Part shown: piece after piece, positions 20,301 through 45,520 of the stretch
Position numbering within the stretch: position 1 is the first letter of the stretch
How the letters are laid out: each line of letters begins with the position of its first letter
Assembly (NCBI GenBank): GCA_020137815.1
Contig: CM035351.1
Coordinates: forward strand, 539,938-603,937
Origin: Hormiphora californensis
Lineage: Eukaryota > Ctenophora > Tentaculata > Cydippida > Pleurobrachiidae
Length of the DNA: 64,000 nt
Direction of reading: 5' to 3'
Notes under the pieces: model-generated
Seen by the model: the letters and a program-made list of their open reading frames with translations, nothing else
What the model was told of the DNA's origin: nothing
Database searches by the model: none
Made by a program: the position numbers and the translations under genes

Positions 20301-23280
20301 TCTCATTTACAAGTTGCATTGTAAAGGAGGTTTAACAGCAGGTTCTACTATAGCTATCATGTACCTGTAGTGTCAGTGAAAGTGTTGCTGGGACAATTAG
20401 AGCATGATCCCACACTCCCAGCTTCATCAGAGTAGGTTCCTACCTCACACTCCTTACACACTCCTCCCTCCCTGAACATCCCACTACCACACTCGTAATT
20501 CTCTGGAGGAGAGATGTTGGTTGTTTGTCTATTGATTGTCTGTTTGTTTGTTTGGAAGCAGTCTAAACAGCTATTAAATTATTTTTTCCGTGGGACACAG
20601 TTTTCATAAATGATATAACCACTGGAATATTCCTATTGTAGAGCTCGTTGTTGAAGCACACCTGTGGTGCAATAGTACCTAACACATTAACCAGCTAAGT
20701 ACCAGCAAAAAGATGTAATTATTTGATCATCAGTCCCCACATAGAATTAGATTATTACACCCAGGTGCACTTTTCTAAACTATATAATTCTTAGTGAGCA
20801 AAATATAACTTTTAATCGTTCGTCTTTTTTTCGGTAGACTAATCACTCGCTCCCTTTCTTATCACTCTCTCCTTCCTCCCGATCCCCTCCCTTCCTCCCG
20901 ATCCCCTCACTCTCTCCTTCCTCCCTTCCTCCCCTCACATGTCTCCAGTCTCCCTCCCTTCCTCCCCCCTCACATGTCTCCAGTCTCCCTCCCTTCCTCC
21001 CGATCCCCCTCATGTCTCCAGTCTCCCTCCCTTCCTCCCGATCCCCCTCCCTTCCTCCCGATCCCCCTCCCTTCCTCCCGATCCCCCTCCCTTCCTCCCG
21101 ATCCCCTCCCTCTCTCCCTCCCTCCCGATCCCCCTTTCTCTCTCCCCTCTCTCCCCTCCACCCCTCCCTCTCCCTCCCTCTCCCCCCACATGTCTCCAGT
21201 CTCCCTCCCTTCCTCCCCCTCACATGTCTCCAGTCTCCCTCCCTTCCTCCCCCCTCCCATGTCTCCAGTCTCACCTGGTGATCCCATCACTCTCTCCCCT
21301 CCCTCCCCTCCCTCCTCCATGTCTCCACCCCTCCCTCTCCCTCCCTTCCTCCCGATCCCCCTCCCTTCTCCCCCCCCCCATGTCTCACCTGGTGAGGTCC
21401 CTGCAATGACCAACTCGCAGATTTTCACATCAGCAGAAAAAGTCAGCTCCATTTTGGTAAACATTACGTCAGAGGGCATCGTAACGTTGTCAGTTGATAT
21501 AGTAAGGGATGTTATAGCCTCACTGCCACCGGCCCCATTGATATAAGAAATCTAGGAGAAGAGGAGGTATAACAATCTTCATTAAGGGTACGCTAACCAA
21601 AAATTTTTTTCGAGTGCAGGGAAATCTCTCACCGTAGGGTTGTAGGCCATACCAAGGAGACCTCAAATATGCAATTTTAGCCCTTAAGTCGAATTCATAT
21701 TTTTGCTACAGCTGTTTAAAAAATGTCCTGAAAATACGTTTTTGGCATCTCAAAATTTTTTTTAAAGATAGGAGCATGAAAATTTGGGGATTTGAAGAGG
21801 ACATGAAGGTGAATAACCACAAAAAATTTTTTTGCAATCCGAGCTGATTTCCGGTCCTGAGATGGATTTCTTTTTTTCCACTTTAACGCCCTATTTGGCA
21901 AAGTTCCGAAAACATGTGAAAGCTGTAAATTGGTGAAAAGTTGCGTCTAACGATTATCTAAGTGGCCATAAATTTTGGGCGTGTCCTTATTTGAGATAAG
22001 CTGTACGGAGTTTTTTTTGTGAAAGCCGTCATTTCAGAAATAAATAAATTCCCTGTATCTCAAAAACGGCTGATCGTAGAGACCTGAGACTATGCTTAAA
22101 CGATTCAGAAGGTCCGATTTTGGGGGGGTCTTCTGAAAGACATTTTGCTCCTACTTCAACCGTTTTTGCTGTAATTGCGAAAAACAATAACCCATCTTCG
22201 CCATCGTGGATTTTTTGTGATTTTGTTTTTGATGATTATAGGGACCCATATGGACCAAATAGTGAAGGAATTAGCTTGTTAAACATTTTTCCATAGTTTC
22301 GGTCCTTTCTTAGCTAAAATTCCCTAATTACAGGATATTGGAGTTTAGCTTTTGCCCTTTTCATAGAATTTGTTTTTCGCAATTACAGCAAAAACGGTTG
22401 AAGTAGGAGCAAAATGTCTCTCAGAAGACCCCCCCAAAATCGGACCTTCTGAATCGTTTAAGCATAGTCTCAGGTCTCTACGATCAGCCGTTTTTGAGAT
22501 ACAGGGAATTTATTTATTTCTGAAATGACGGCTTTCACAAAAAAAATTCTGTACAGCTTATCTCAAATAAGGACACGCCCAAAATTTATGGCCACTTAGA
22601 TAATCGTTAGACGCAACTTTTCACCAATTTACAGCTTTCACATGTTTTCGGAACTTTGCCAAATAGGGCGTTAAAGTGGAAAAAAAGAAATCCATCTCAG
22701 GACCGGAAATCAGCTCGGATTGCAAAAAAAATTTTTGTGGTTATTCACCTTCATGTCCTCTTCAAATCCCCAAATTTTCATGCTCCTATCTTTGAAAAAA
22801 ATTTTTTGAGATGCCAAAAACTTATTTTCAGTTCATTTTTCAAGCAGCTGTAGCAAAAATATGAATTCGACTTGAGAGCTCAAATTGCATATTTGAGGTC
22901 TCCTTGGCATGGCCTACAACCCTACGGTGAGAGATTTCCCTGCACTCGAAAAAAATTTTTGGTTAGCGTACCCTTAATCTAAGAAATGCATTTCTGTAAT
23001 TCTACCAAACAGTAATTATAATTTCAATGTAGCATGTCAATAATTTATTGATGTATTACCTTTGTCAGTAAATCGGGAAGATTGTCCTGGTTACTACTCT
23101 CCAGATACACCAATAAGTAGTTCACCCTACAGACACCCCCACTACACAGCTCCACATCACTAAAATCAAGTCTCAAAGGGCTGGAGCTGGAGATTGTTGT
23201 ACAGGATGAAGTATCATTGTCTTTCAGTTCACTTTGTAGGTTTGGTACCCATTGGGCGAGGTTAGTGTTGTAGAGTAGAT
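11338..23280 (-). CDS. Adhesion G-protein-coupled receptor, 21 exons, 5' incomplete
   Basis: Exons: 23060-23280, 21389-21551, 20365-20502, 19890-20179, 19603-19786, 18950-19204, 18670-18770, 18169-18521, 17770-17974, 17205-17342, 16416-16523, 16069-16248, 15746-15852, 15470-15623, 15039-15183, 13240-13306, 12935-13094, 12641-12775, 12379-12505, 12029-12043, 11338-11534. All phases close (1146 residues). The ectodomain has Cys-rich ephrin-receptor-like repeats (CSNCPENQYQNKAGQSICENC), then a hormone-receptor-like WPTTAVGVTASVPC, then a GAIN region rich in T/S. Exon 16069-16248 ends with the GPS autoproteolysis site CSCDHMTSFAVIM. Seven membrane helices follow (TM3 FLMNYFWLCQMAW, TM6 VMSLLGVSWVFGF, TM7 GILIFVLYVVL). 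A 15-base micro-exon precedes the last coding exon. No signal peptide exon was found upstream of 23280. Ligand unknown. Confidence 0.9.
11795..11985. repeat. Short tandem duplication in GPCR intron
   Basis: Three imperfect copies of a segment containing TAGGGAAAGACAATC and TAGTGTTCCTAGTCCTA, in the intron before the last coding exon. Confidence 0.7.
12225..12365. repeat. GGGCGGGTG minisatellite
   Basis: G-rich tandem repeat of about 25 bases (GGGCGGGTGGGCGTGGGTAC) just downstream, in transcription sense, of the TM7 exon donor. The plus strand could form G-quadruplexes. Confidence 0.75.
16825..16999. repeat. (AGAGAT)n hexamer microsatellite
   Basis: About 29 copies of AGAGAT in the intron between two GAIN-region exons (16416-16523 and 17205-17342). 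Confidence 0.95.
19208..19562. repeat. ~48-bp minisatellite abutting a splice acceptor
   Basis: About five good units plus degenerate ones. On the minus strand the unit holds an ACTAAC branch-point-like motif and a pyrimidine tract. The unit nearest the exon supplies the pyrimidine tract of the acceptor CACACAG at 19205. Confidence 0.8.
20845..21388. repeat. Polypyrimidine minisatellite starting at a splice donor
   Basis: Tandem CTCCCTTCCTCCCGATCCC units with interspersed CATGTCTCCAGTCTC. It begins directly at the donor of exon 21389-21551 (CACCAG/GTGAGAC), and a second copy of that donor sits at 21271-21286. The open frames through it are compositional. Confidence 0.8.
21586..22973. mobile_element. 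Foldback DNA transposon, TTAA target (family A), complete
   Basis: A 1388-bp near-perfect inverted repeat with termini GGGTACGCTAACC / GGTTAGCGTACCC, flanked by TTAA on both sides (21582-21585 and 22974-22977). The arms are about 690 bases each and meet near 22280; no transposase is encoded. TTAA duplications are known for piggyBac and Kolobok superfamilies, and the sequence does not decide between them. It sits in an intron of the adhesion GPCR. It is related to the element at 42853: shared start of the terminal repeat, and shared internal phrases such as GGTCCGATTTTGGGGGGGTC. Confidence 0.9.
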
Positions 23281-25188
23281 CTGAGAGGGAGGGGGAATTA
23301 GTAGAGGTTGGAATGTGCCTTGTTAGTTGTATAACCTCAATACCTCATACAATACCCCAATACCTCATACAATACCTCAATACACCTCATACAATACCTC
23401 AATACACCTCATACAATACCTCAATACAATACCTCATACACCCTGGGATACATGCAAATCACTGGCAGACCCACACGCTCTCTCTTGCACAGGTTTTTGC
23501 TGGTAAAGGATACATTGGTAAAAGGATACATCGTGATAATATCACTGATAGTATCGTGATATACACGGCCTTTCACATTGTGTGACTGCACCGTCACGAG
23601 CTGCCATGCAGCTTTCGTATCTTGTCACCCGCTCCCGGCCCGGGGGAGGGGGGGTCTTTTGAATGTGCTCCAATGTGTTCATGTCACCTAGTTAGAAGTT
23701 TTATAACCAAACGAGCTAACAAAACATAGATAAAACAGTCTGTATAGATGATATCTCCTTCCGGCTGGGTCAATATGAACGAAATGAAAATACTGTGGTT
23801 TATTAATCAGTTTGCATTGTTCAGACATTTAACGCCCGACAGTGACGCAGTATCAGGCGAATCAAAAAAGGTGCGATTTGTACTACAATTTACTGCAATG
23901 TACCATACGACACAGCCAATTTAAATTTAATTAATAACCAAAACTCAGATCTAGATATGTTACATTTACACTAGATATCAAAAGAAAGACATAATTGGAC
24001 ATATGTTACGATTCTCATGTCCTAATATACCTAGCTCTGCCAGCAATAATTATTAAAGCTAAAAGTTTTATTTTCCGGTAAACAACTGTAGAACAATACG
24101 GAATGACAGGTTCCTTCCGAAGACGCAAAAGCGCTCTGAATAATACGGGCTAAAAATAATTTCCCTCCCTCCTGTGTGTGCTACTCCACGTGTGACATGT
24201 AGGTGTTCACACTTTGGCATAGGGCGACCCTGATAACTTCATTATTAAACAACACACACACATGGTACATGGAGAGTTCACTGTTTTTTCCGTGTTTGGC
24301 CGTGTTTGGGGAGTTTTTCAGATATCAATAGGTATATAGTATGAGATAAACTAAAACAAGCCGTATGTCACTAGCTGGTAGTGGTACTGGTACTGGTACT
24401 GGTACTACCAGTATCGGTTTAACAAATAAAAGAAGAGATCAGATGAAAATTGTAGCAAAAGAAGGGGAGGGATCAGATGATAATTGTAGCAAAAGAAGAA
24501 GCCAATGCGCTGATCAGATGATATCACTGCAAGTGAATCATTGGAGGAAAAGGTGAAAGGGTAGAATTGAGTAGCTGGCTCCGGATGCAGAAATTAGGGA
24601 GGGAGACTGGGAGAGAGACGGGAGAGAGTCTAGTTGGAGACTAGGAGAGAAAGATAATCAGAAAGAGAGTGGGACTGGGGGTCGGGGTTGGATTACATAG
24701 AAGAAAATATAGCCTATTATAGGACAAGATTTTACTTCGTGGAGCATTGACGTAGAGGCCATAATCTCAAAAGTGTAAATTTTTGTATTTTTATGAGGAA
24801 CCCACGCCAATACATTTACAGTTGACAGTTTCACTTGCAGTGATCCAATAGCAACCCTGATTATACAAAACAGCAGGAACTACAGTCACAGAAGGAATTA
24901 AATCTGGGACTAATGGCTGGGGAATCTAATAGATTATCTAGGCTAATGTGGGGAACTGGAAGGAGGGGGAGAATAGGGGAACTAGTCCCGGCACTGGGGG
25001 GGGGGGGGCTAATGGGGGGGGGGGGGGGGATAGAGTTGGAACTACTGCACACGGCCCTCGACACTCGCCGGCTAATGGCTGGATAGTTGAGATAGTTGAG
25101 AGAGAGTTGGAACTACTGAAAAGGAGATCACAAACACAGCCAACACAACACAGGTGGGGTGCTGCACAGATGGCCTCTGAGAGCTCTA

Positions 25189-25226
<38 letters not shown>

Positions 25227-25235
25227 TCTCTCTCC

Positions 25236-25304
<69 letters not shown>

Positions 25305-27135
25305 GTCGCGTGACATACACAAACACATGTGTTCCTTCCCACGTGACACGTGAGAGAATGACCAATGAGCTTTCAGAGCTCTCTCAAACCACACTCGATG
25401 TGTTGTGCGTGATGAACGACCCTAATTGTATCATGTGTGTGACAAACATTGTGTCTTGGAGGAACAGACCTCGGATAGAGCTCTATCCACTGGATAGTAT
25501 CCAGGCTCTGTTCCTATAATAGAGGGGAGAATATCATAGGAAGTATGAAACATGAATCATTATAATAGTCCTACTGTGTTTAGTAATGGAGGGTAATTAG
25601 CACATGTGGGTTTGAGAGCTGGGTGGGAGCGTGACACATGTCTGCTGCAGTATGGTGACGACAACCATGGGTAGGAAGTGTTCGATTCCAAAGTGGAACT
25701 TCACTTTCCCACAAGCTGATATTGTATAACAATGTTATAACATGTTTCTTGCCAGAGACCTTTAGAGAGAGAAGAAATATAGAGGCATTGCTGCGATGAA
25801 CAAGCAAAGTTTAAGCTGTCAGTCTGACATTGTCAGAGCATTGGTGAAGTTTGAGGGATCTGGCAAGATGGTTGGGTACAAAATTCAAAACACGGCGGAT
25901 TTCAGTTATAATTGAAACTGTTTGGAAATCACAATTTAACACAGTGTTAATAACACACACAGAACATGATATAATATCGTGGTGAACACAGAACATGACC
26001 GTGGGTGGTAACAAGAAGGAAGTATCTTTGAAATCTCACTTCTTTGGAAGTAGTGGTGAAGCAGTCGACACAATTTAGTAGGTTAATTAATCGAATTATT
26101 GACCAAATTGAGTCGACGTTTCTCATCACCATTGCCAATTGTAAATTGTAATAAATAGTATGCAGTGTCAGAGTAAAATATGTGTTGTCAGAATATAAAT
26201 ATTAATATTTCTGTCCTTAATCTCGCCCGCGATAGACAGCTTTACACACACAGTTAAAATATGATCGGGGACCAAGATAAATTGTAAATCCGGCATCACT
26301 CAAAATATTAAATAGTAAATTGAAGGGATAAAACTATTGAATAAATGATAAATTACTAATGCTACTGCTATTGGCCAGTAATGAAATATGGAACAAATAA
26401 ATAAATTTCTATCCAATTATGACAAAATTAAATCAATTTGAATTGTAGATAACTCTCGTATCGCCGTCCGATTCCGGAATAGTTTCACAATCAATTTGGT
26501 CCCAGCCCGGTCAATAATGTACAGTTCCGGTATACAATATTTAACAGGGTTATCGGGGAACGGACAAACCGACAGTGAAACCGCATTACAGCGATAATTT
26601 GAATCGTGTGCGACATGGGATGAACAAAATTATAAATAATGGTGATTTACAATCCTCATGCGTTAAAACTTTTGATAAAAGAAACTCCTAGTCCTATCGA
26701 CAAATGTACATACAACAATTTAACAAACTGCTCCTGTATAGTACACGGGGCTCCCTAAATTAACTTGCCAATTAACTCCAATTAACTCTAATTAGCCCAA
26801 TAAAGTTTTATTAACGGGGTAGAGCTATGTTATGAGGGACGAATAAAACATAACATGCGAGGTTGTTCGTCCTTAACCAATGGAATTTAACTAGCAAACT
26901 ACCAGATCAATATCCAGATAAACAATTAAAAATTCAAGACAAATAAACAAATTTAAATTCTACTTTTCTCGCACTCAAAACGCTGCAATTCATAGCCCAA
27001 ACAAAACTCCGATATATTTCTGGGAAACATTTCGAGTCAAATAATAATCCACACCGGCGTGTGTTTCTGCAGTGCTTCCCAGTACACTATACTTCCCCGC
27101 AGTTATCTACTGTCCCACTATATCTTCCTCTCTCT
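23281..27135. other. 3.9 kb without recognisable exons
   Basis: Lies between the first GPCR exon I can support and the aminopeptidase stop. Holds a CCTCATACAATACC minisatellite (23335-23440), GGTACT repeats (24378-24402), long G runs at 24996-25028 and a (CT)n tract (25188-25302). From 25900 on it is AT-rich with no frame worth calling. The missing GPCR signal-peptide exon may lie here. Confidence 0.5.
25188..25302. repeat. (CT)n microsatellite
   Basis: About 55 CT units with a few CCC interruptions. Confidence 0.95.
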
Positions 27136-40493
<13,358 letters not shown>

Positions 40494-40593
40494 NNNNNNN
40501 NNNNNNNNNNNNNNNNNNNNNNNNNNNNNNNNNNNNNNNNNNNNNNNNNNNNNNNNNNNNNNNNNNNNNNNNNNNNNNNNNNNNNNNNNNNNN
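40494..40593. other. Assembly gap (100 N)
   Basis: Exactly 100 unknown bases. It lies at the symmetry centre of the inverted aminopeptidase duplication and hides the start codon. Confidence 1.
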
Positions 40594-41866
40594 TATCTCT
40601 CTCTCCTCTCCTCTCAAATCACTATCTTCCTATTTTTTTCCCCATTGTGAACAACACGTTTTGTTCCCACAATAACTGTACTTCCCATGGGAAAAAGGGG
40701 AATTGGGAAGGGTTGTAGTCCCCACAGTTGTACAAAATACACACTATTTTGCCTCTATTTGCCTTCTCCCCCCTTTTCTTTAGCACCCTTTCCCCTTTTT
40801 TTAAGCGGCGGTTGGCGTTGGGAGAAAACTTTTTGTTATATGGGACCCTGGCTGTTTTCCCTAAGGCACTCCCCCACCGGCCTCTCCCTTTATAACCTTC
40901 ACCAGGATACCTGTGATACTCAACCCCGGCCTCCTCCCCGGGTAACTCCCCCGGGGGTAATTTAAACAATGGTGAAGGGTGGCAACTTCTTGTATTGGTT
41001 TTTGGAAAAATTTGTTTTGGTGGGGGGGTTTTTGAAATACATTCAGTTTTATTGCAGCTCTTTGTTTGCGTGCTTGATCAACTCTGTTCCCTATTAGGCA
41101 TTACAACCTGGGGCTCACCCAAACCCTAACACCCGCTTTCAAGCAGAGTCGACATCGAGATAGAGGTATAACCATTTTGATTTTTTACTGCAAAAAAAAC
41201 CAGTTATTGATTTCAAAAATTTTTTAAACCCCCTTTTTTTTTCCTTTTTTAAAAACCATTGGAGACCCCTCTCACCCCCCTTAAAAAACTTTTAAATTGG
41301 GGGGGTTGACGTGACGAATTATCCATTGCACATTCTGGACAAAATACCGGATCCCTGAAACGGGGAAAGGATGAGGAGGGGGTGGATGTGGAGACTGTGG
41401 AGGAATTCGTCATCAAGGAATTCTCTTTTAAAATTTGGGTTTGAGTAGGGTTTGTTCGTTTTGGGGGCCCCTTTGTAAACACAATTTTTTTTAAAAACCC
41501 GGGGTTTTTGGGGGTTCTTTTTTAACACAAATCCCAATCTACAAAAACCCTTCTCTCCTTTATGAACACGATTTTTCTGGCGATAAAAGCTCCCATTGCA
41601 TAAAAAGGGGGGCAGTACCCTTATATTCACTCCCCCACGCAGGTGGGCATGCTCTAAGGGTTTCAAAACCGATCCTCTCCCCACACAAATCGGGGAACAA
41701 AGGTTTAGTTGGGATACACCAAAACACCCCAATCCCTTTAAAATTTTTCGGGTCCCCTGACCCCCCAATCCCCCAAACCCCCCCCCCCCCCCCCGGGGGG
41801 GCCCCCTGGGGCGGGGGAAAAAAAGGTCCACCCTAATATATCTCCCACCCCCCCCCCCCCCATTAG
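40594..41866 (+). pseudogene. Corrupted inverted copy of aminopeptidase exons 1-5
   Basis: Read on the plus strand, this matches 39430-40480 reversed (for example exon 1 near 40860-40950, exon 2 near 41098-41166, exon 5 near 41575-41705). It has frequent base drops and expanded homopolymers (runs of C, G and T). Errors are evenly spread over exons and introns, unlike natural decay, which points to unpolished long-read consensus rather than a true pseudogene. Confidence 0.7.
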
Positions 41867-42826
41867 AGTTGCAGCAGTAACCCAGTTTGAAGCAACATTT
41901 GCCCGCCATGCCTTCCCCTGTTTCGATGAGCCACAATACAAGGCCTCCTTTTCTATCTCTATAGTTCGAGATACAGGACACACAGCACTCAGGTAATACA
42001 TCAATGATTGCTATTGAAACTATTTCGAGATGTGAATTAGTGATCAAATATAGATTTAAAAGTGCCAACTGTTTGGAAATCTATTTTTAGAAACCAAATT
42101 GAAATCCCCCCTCATCAGTAACATGCCGGAGAGAGACACGGAGGAGTACGGTAGTGATGGTTTGGTGCAGGTAAACTTTGAGAAAAGTGTCAAGATGAGC
42201 ACCTACCTGGTCGCCTTCATGATCATGGACTTTACCAGCAAATCTGCAACCACAAAATCAGGAAAACTGGTTAGTTTACAAGATTCACTTCTGCTTTAAT
42301 ATTATATAGTTTGTGTGTGCCTCAGTTTCACATTGTTCCTCCATCCCCTCTTCTTCTTCAGCCTCACTTCACCCCTCACCCTCTCTCAGATCAGGATCTG
42401 GTCTCGGTCCGACACGGAACACCAGACAGATTATGCACTGAAGTGTGCCGTGAATCTAATGAACTATTACGAAGAGAAGTTTGGAATTGAGTTCCCTCTT
42501 CCGAAGCAAGGTAAGTGTGACGGCGAGAGTGACTTTTTAGACCCCTCGTCTCTCTCTGGCTTTTATAACGGCTGATGTGTCTATAGATAAGTTGCCCAAT
42601 GTCTACTGTTCTTGTGGTTCTAGTATTTGTAAACCCTTCCACAGATCTAGTTGCGGTACCTGATTTCAACTCGGGAGCTATGGAGAACTGGGGTCTGATA
42701 ACATATCGTGAGACGAGCATTCTGTACGACCCAACCCAGACGAGTAGCGCATTTAAACGGCGTGTTGTGAGCGTTGTGGCACATGAAATGGCCCATCAGT
42801 GGTTTGGAAACCTCGTTACTATGAAG
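41867..42826 (+). CDS. Second M1 aminopeptidase copy, exons 6-9 only
   Basis: Exons 41867-41992, 42119-42269, 42390-42510 and 42645-42826 have the same lengths, phases and splice sites as exons 6-9 of the main gene. They encode the same protein segment, including GAMEN and [10 protein letters not shown]. By eye I count about 32 base differences over 580 coding bases, all synonymous. Intron 6 is nearly identical between copies, whereas intron 8 is unrelated. After exon 9 the intron is interrupted by a foldback transposon at 42853, and exons 10-22 are not found in this orientation. It could be a real inverted paralogue, or the other haplotype joined head-to-head in assembly. Confidence 0.8.
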
Positions 42827-42852
42827 GTACGTTAATAATTGGGATAACTTAA

Positions 42853-45437
42853 GGGTACACCTCGGCGAAATTTTTGTCGAGTGCCCGCTTAGCTCACCAT
42901 ATGAGGTTGTAGGGCATACCCAGGGAACCTCAAATATGCAATTTTAGCCCTTAACTCGAATTCATATTTTTGCTATAGCCCCCCAAAGTTGGAAAAAATA
43001 GGACCCTAAATCGCGGTTTTTAAGGTTCCTAAATTTTAATTTCAGGGCTAGAAGGCTGAAATTTTGGGGATTTGTAGAGGATACCAAGGTGTATCAGCCC
43101 AAGCAGTGATTTTTGAAATGGTGCTCAATTTTTTGTCTGAGACCATTTTACATTTTTTCGACTTTGAGGCCATATTTGGACATGTTCCTATGGACCGTTA
43201 AGGCTAAAAATCGGACATTTGGTGCTCCTAACAATTGTCAAAGTAGCCACAAATTTTCAGGAGGTCCGAATTTGAAATGTGGCGTACAGGTTTCTTTTTG
43301 TAAAGCACATATTTTAGGAAAACTTAAAATGGCTATATCTCAAAAACGGTAGGTCCTAACGATCTAATTTTGTGCTAAATCGATTCAGCGGGTCCGATTT
43401 TGGGGGGGTCGTCTCTTAGACATTTTGCTCTAAGTCTAACCGTTTTTCAGAAATCTTATTTTAAGGTTTGTACATGTTTAGCAGAAATAGGTGAGATTAG
43501 CTCTAGCTAGAACATTTCTGCTAAAAGTGTACAAATCTTAAAAAACGATTTCTGGAAAAACGGTTAGACTTAGAGCAAAATGTCTAAGAGACGACCCCCC
43601 CCCCCCCCAAATCGGACCCGCTGAATCGATTTAGCACAAAATTAGATCGCTAGGACCTACCGTTTTTGAGATATAGCCATTTTAAGTTTTCCTAAAATAT
43701 GTGCTTTACAAAAAGAAACCTGTACGCCACATTTCAAATTCGGACCTCCTGAAAATTTGTGGCTACTTTGACAATTGTTAGGAGCACCAAATGTCCGATT
43801 TTTAGCCTTAACGGTCCATATAAGCCTGTCAAAACGTGTTTCGACCTTGAACTCACTAGAGGCAAGCCAATTCCGGTTGTAAATCCTAGGTATAGGCCTC
43901 CTGAACATAAAAAACCAAAATGTCAGTCTCGATTATTTGGGGGAAGGTGTGTAATTAGCCCCTAATTGATTGATAATTGAGCATAAGGGAAAGAACGCTG
44001 TATCTACCCTTAGGAAAGGAGTAGAGACAAAATTAAGGGCAGCAAAATGTTCAGCGTCTTCGCATTAGTGGGGGTAGGTGCCGGAATTAAGTCTCTATCT
44101 CATCTGGTTAATTAGATAATTGGATAATTAGGTTTGCACATAACCGTTTTTAGGCCATATGGCTATAGCCACTTAGGAATGGAGTAGAGACAAAACTGAG
44201 GGCACTAAAATGATCAGCGTCCTCAAATTAGTGGGGGTAGGTGCTGAAATTAAGTCTCTATCTCATCCGGTTAATTAGATAATTGGATAATTAGGTTTGC
44301 ACATAACCGTTTTTAGGCTATATGGCTATAGCCACTTAGGAATGGTTTAGAGGCTTTTCATTGGTGCCATTTTGTAGGCAATAGCCAAGTTATGGGGGGT
44401 CGACCTCGGACTTTTAAGCTCTATCTCCAACCGGTTAGCCGTTATTTGGCTTAAACGATGCTCAAAATCGGGCTTTTTACCGTTTTTCGCTCATTTTGAG
44501 CATCGATTAAGCCCAATAACGGCTAAACGGTTGGAGATAGAGCTTAAAAGTCCGACGTCGACCCCCCATAACTTGGCTATTGCCTACAAAATGGCACCAA
44601 TGAAAAGCCTCTAAACCATTCCTAAGTGGCTATAGCTATATAACCTAAAAACGGTTATGTGCAAACCTAATTATCCAATTATCTAATTAACTGGATGAGA
44701 TAAAGACTTAATTTCAGCACCTACCCCCACTAATTTAAGGACGCTGATCATTTTAGTGCCCTCGGTTTTGTCTCTACTCCATTCCTAAGTGGCTATAGCC
44801 ATATGGCCTAAAAACGGTTATGCGCAAACCTAATTATCCAATTATCTAATTAACCAGATGAGATAGAGACTTAATTCCGGCACCTACCCCCACTAATGCG
44901 AAGACGCTGAACATTTTGCTGCCCTTAATTTTGTCTCTACTCCTTTCCTAAGGGTAGATACAGCGTTCTTTCCCTTATGCTCAATTATCAATCAATTAGG
45001 GGCTAATTACACACCTTCCCCCAAATAATTGAGACTGACATTTTGGTTTTTTATGTTCAGGAGGCCTATACCTAAGATTTACAACCGGAATTGGCTTGCC
45101 TCTAGTGACTTCTAGGTTTGGCCAAATTTCGACACGTTTTGACAGGCTTAATAGGAACATGTCCAAATATGGCCTCAAAGTCGAAAAAATGTAAAATGGT
45201 CTCAGACAAAAAATTGAGCCCATTGCCAAAACACTGCTTGGGCTGATACACCTGGTATCCTCTACAAATCCCCAAATTTCCGCCATGTAGCCCTGAAATT
45301 AAAATTTAGGACCTTAAAAACCGCGATTTAGTGTCCTATTTTTTCCAACTTGGGGTTCTATAGCAAAATATGAATTCGATGTTAAGGGCTAAAATGGCAT
45401 TTGAGGTCCCCTGGGTATGCCCTACAACCCATATGTG
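42853..45437. mobile_element. Foldback DNA transposon, family A, with a nested insertion
   Basis: Begins at TTAA (42849-42852) followed by GGGTACACC. The left arm runs 42853 to about 43505 and the right half back to 43820, where a second element interrupts. The right arm resumes at 45151 and is readable to about 45437 (CCCTACAACCCATATGTGAGC). The extreme right end and its TTAA are lost in a C run. Terminal and internal sequences are related to 21586-22973. No transposase is encoded. Confidence 0.85.
43821..45150. mobile_element. Second foldback element (family B) nested in family A
   Basis: 1330 bp, termini TAAGCCTGTC / GACAGGCTTA, arms meeting near 44485. It is flanked by ATA on both sides (43818-43820 and 45151-45153). 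The host element's other arm shows the empty site (CTATGG at 43189-43194), so the insertion point and the 3-bp duplication are directly visible. No coding region. Confidence 0.85.
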
Positions 45438-45463
45438 AGCTAAAACAAGTGGGGCCCCCCCCG

Positions 45464-45518
<55 letters not shown>
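45438..45518. other. Poly-C run, probable assembly artefact
   Basis: About 75 C with a single G, replacing the expected right terminus of the family A element. Confidence 0.8.

Positions 45519-45520
<2 letters not shown>

Noticed and set aside
20939-21546. Proline/serine-rich open frames
   Set aside because: Compositional frames in a polypyrimidine intron repeat; they run through a supported GPCR exon in antisense.
42990-45290. Open frames of 68-96 codons inside the foldback elements
   Set aside because: They occur as mirror pairs in both arms and resemble no transposase; stops interrupt all related copies.
45438-45518. G-quadruplex-forming poly-C/poly-G element
   Set aside because: It replaces an expected transposon terminus and looks like a homopolymer artefact, as do the runs at 41778-41860.
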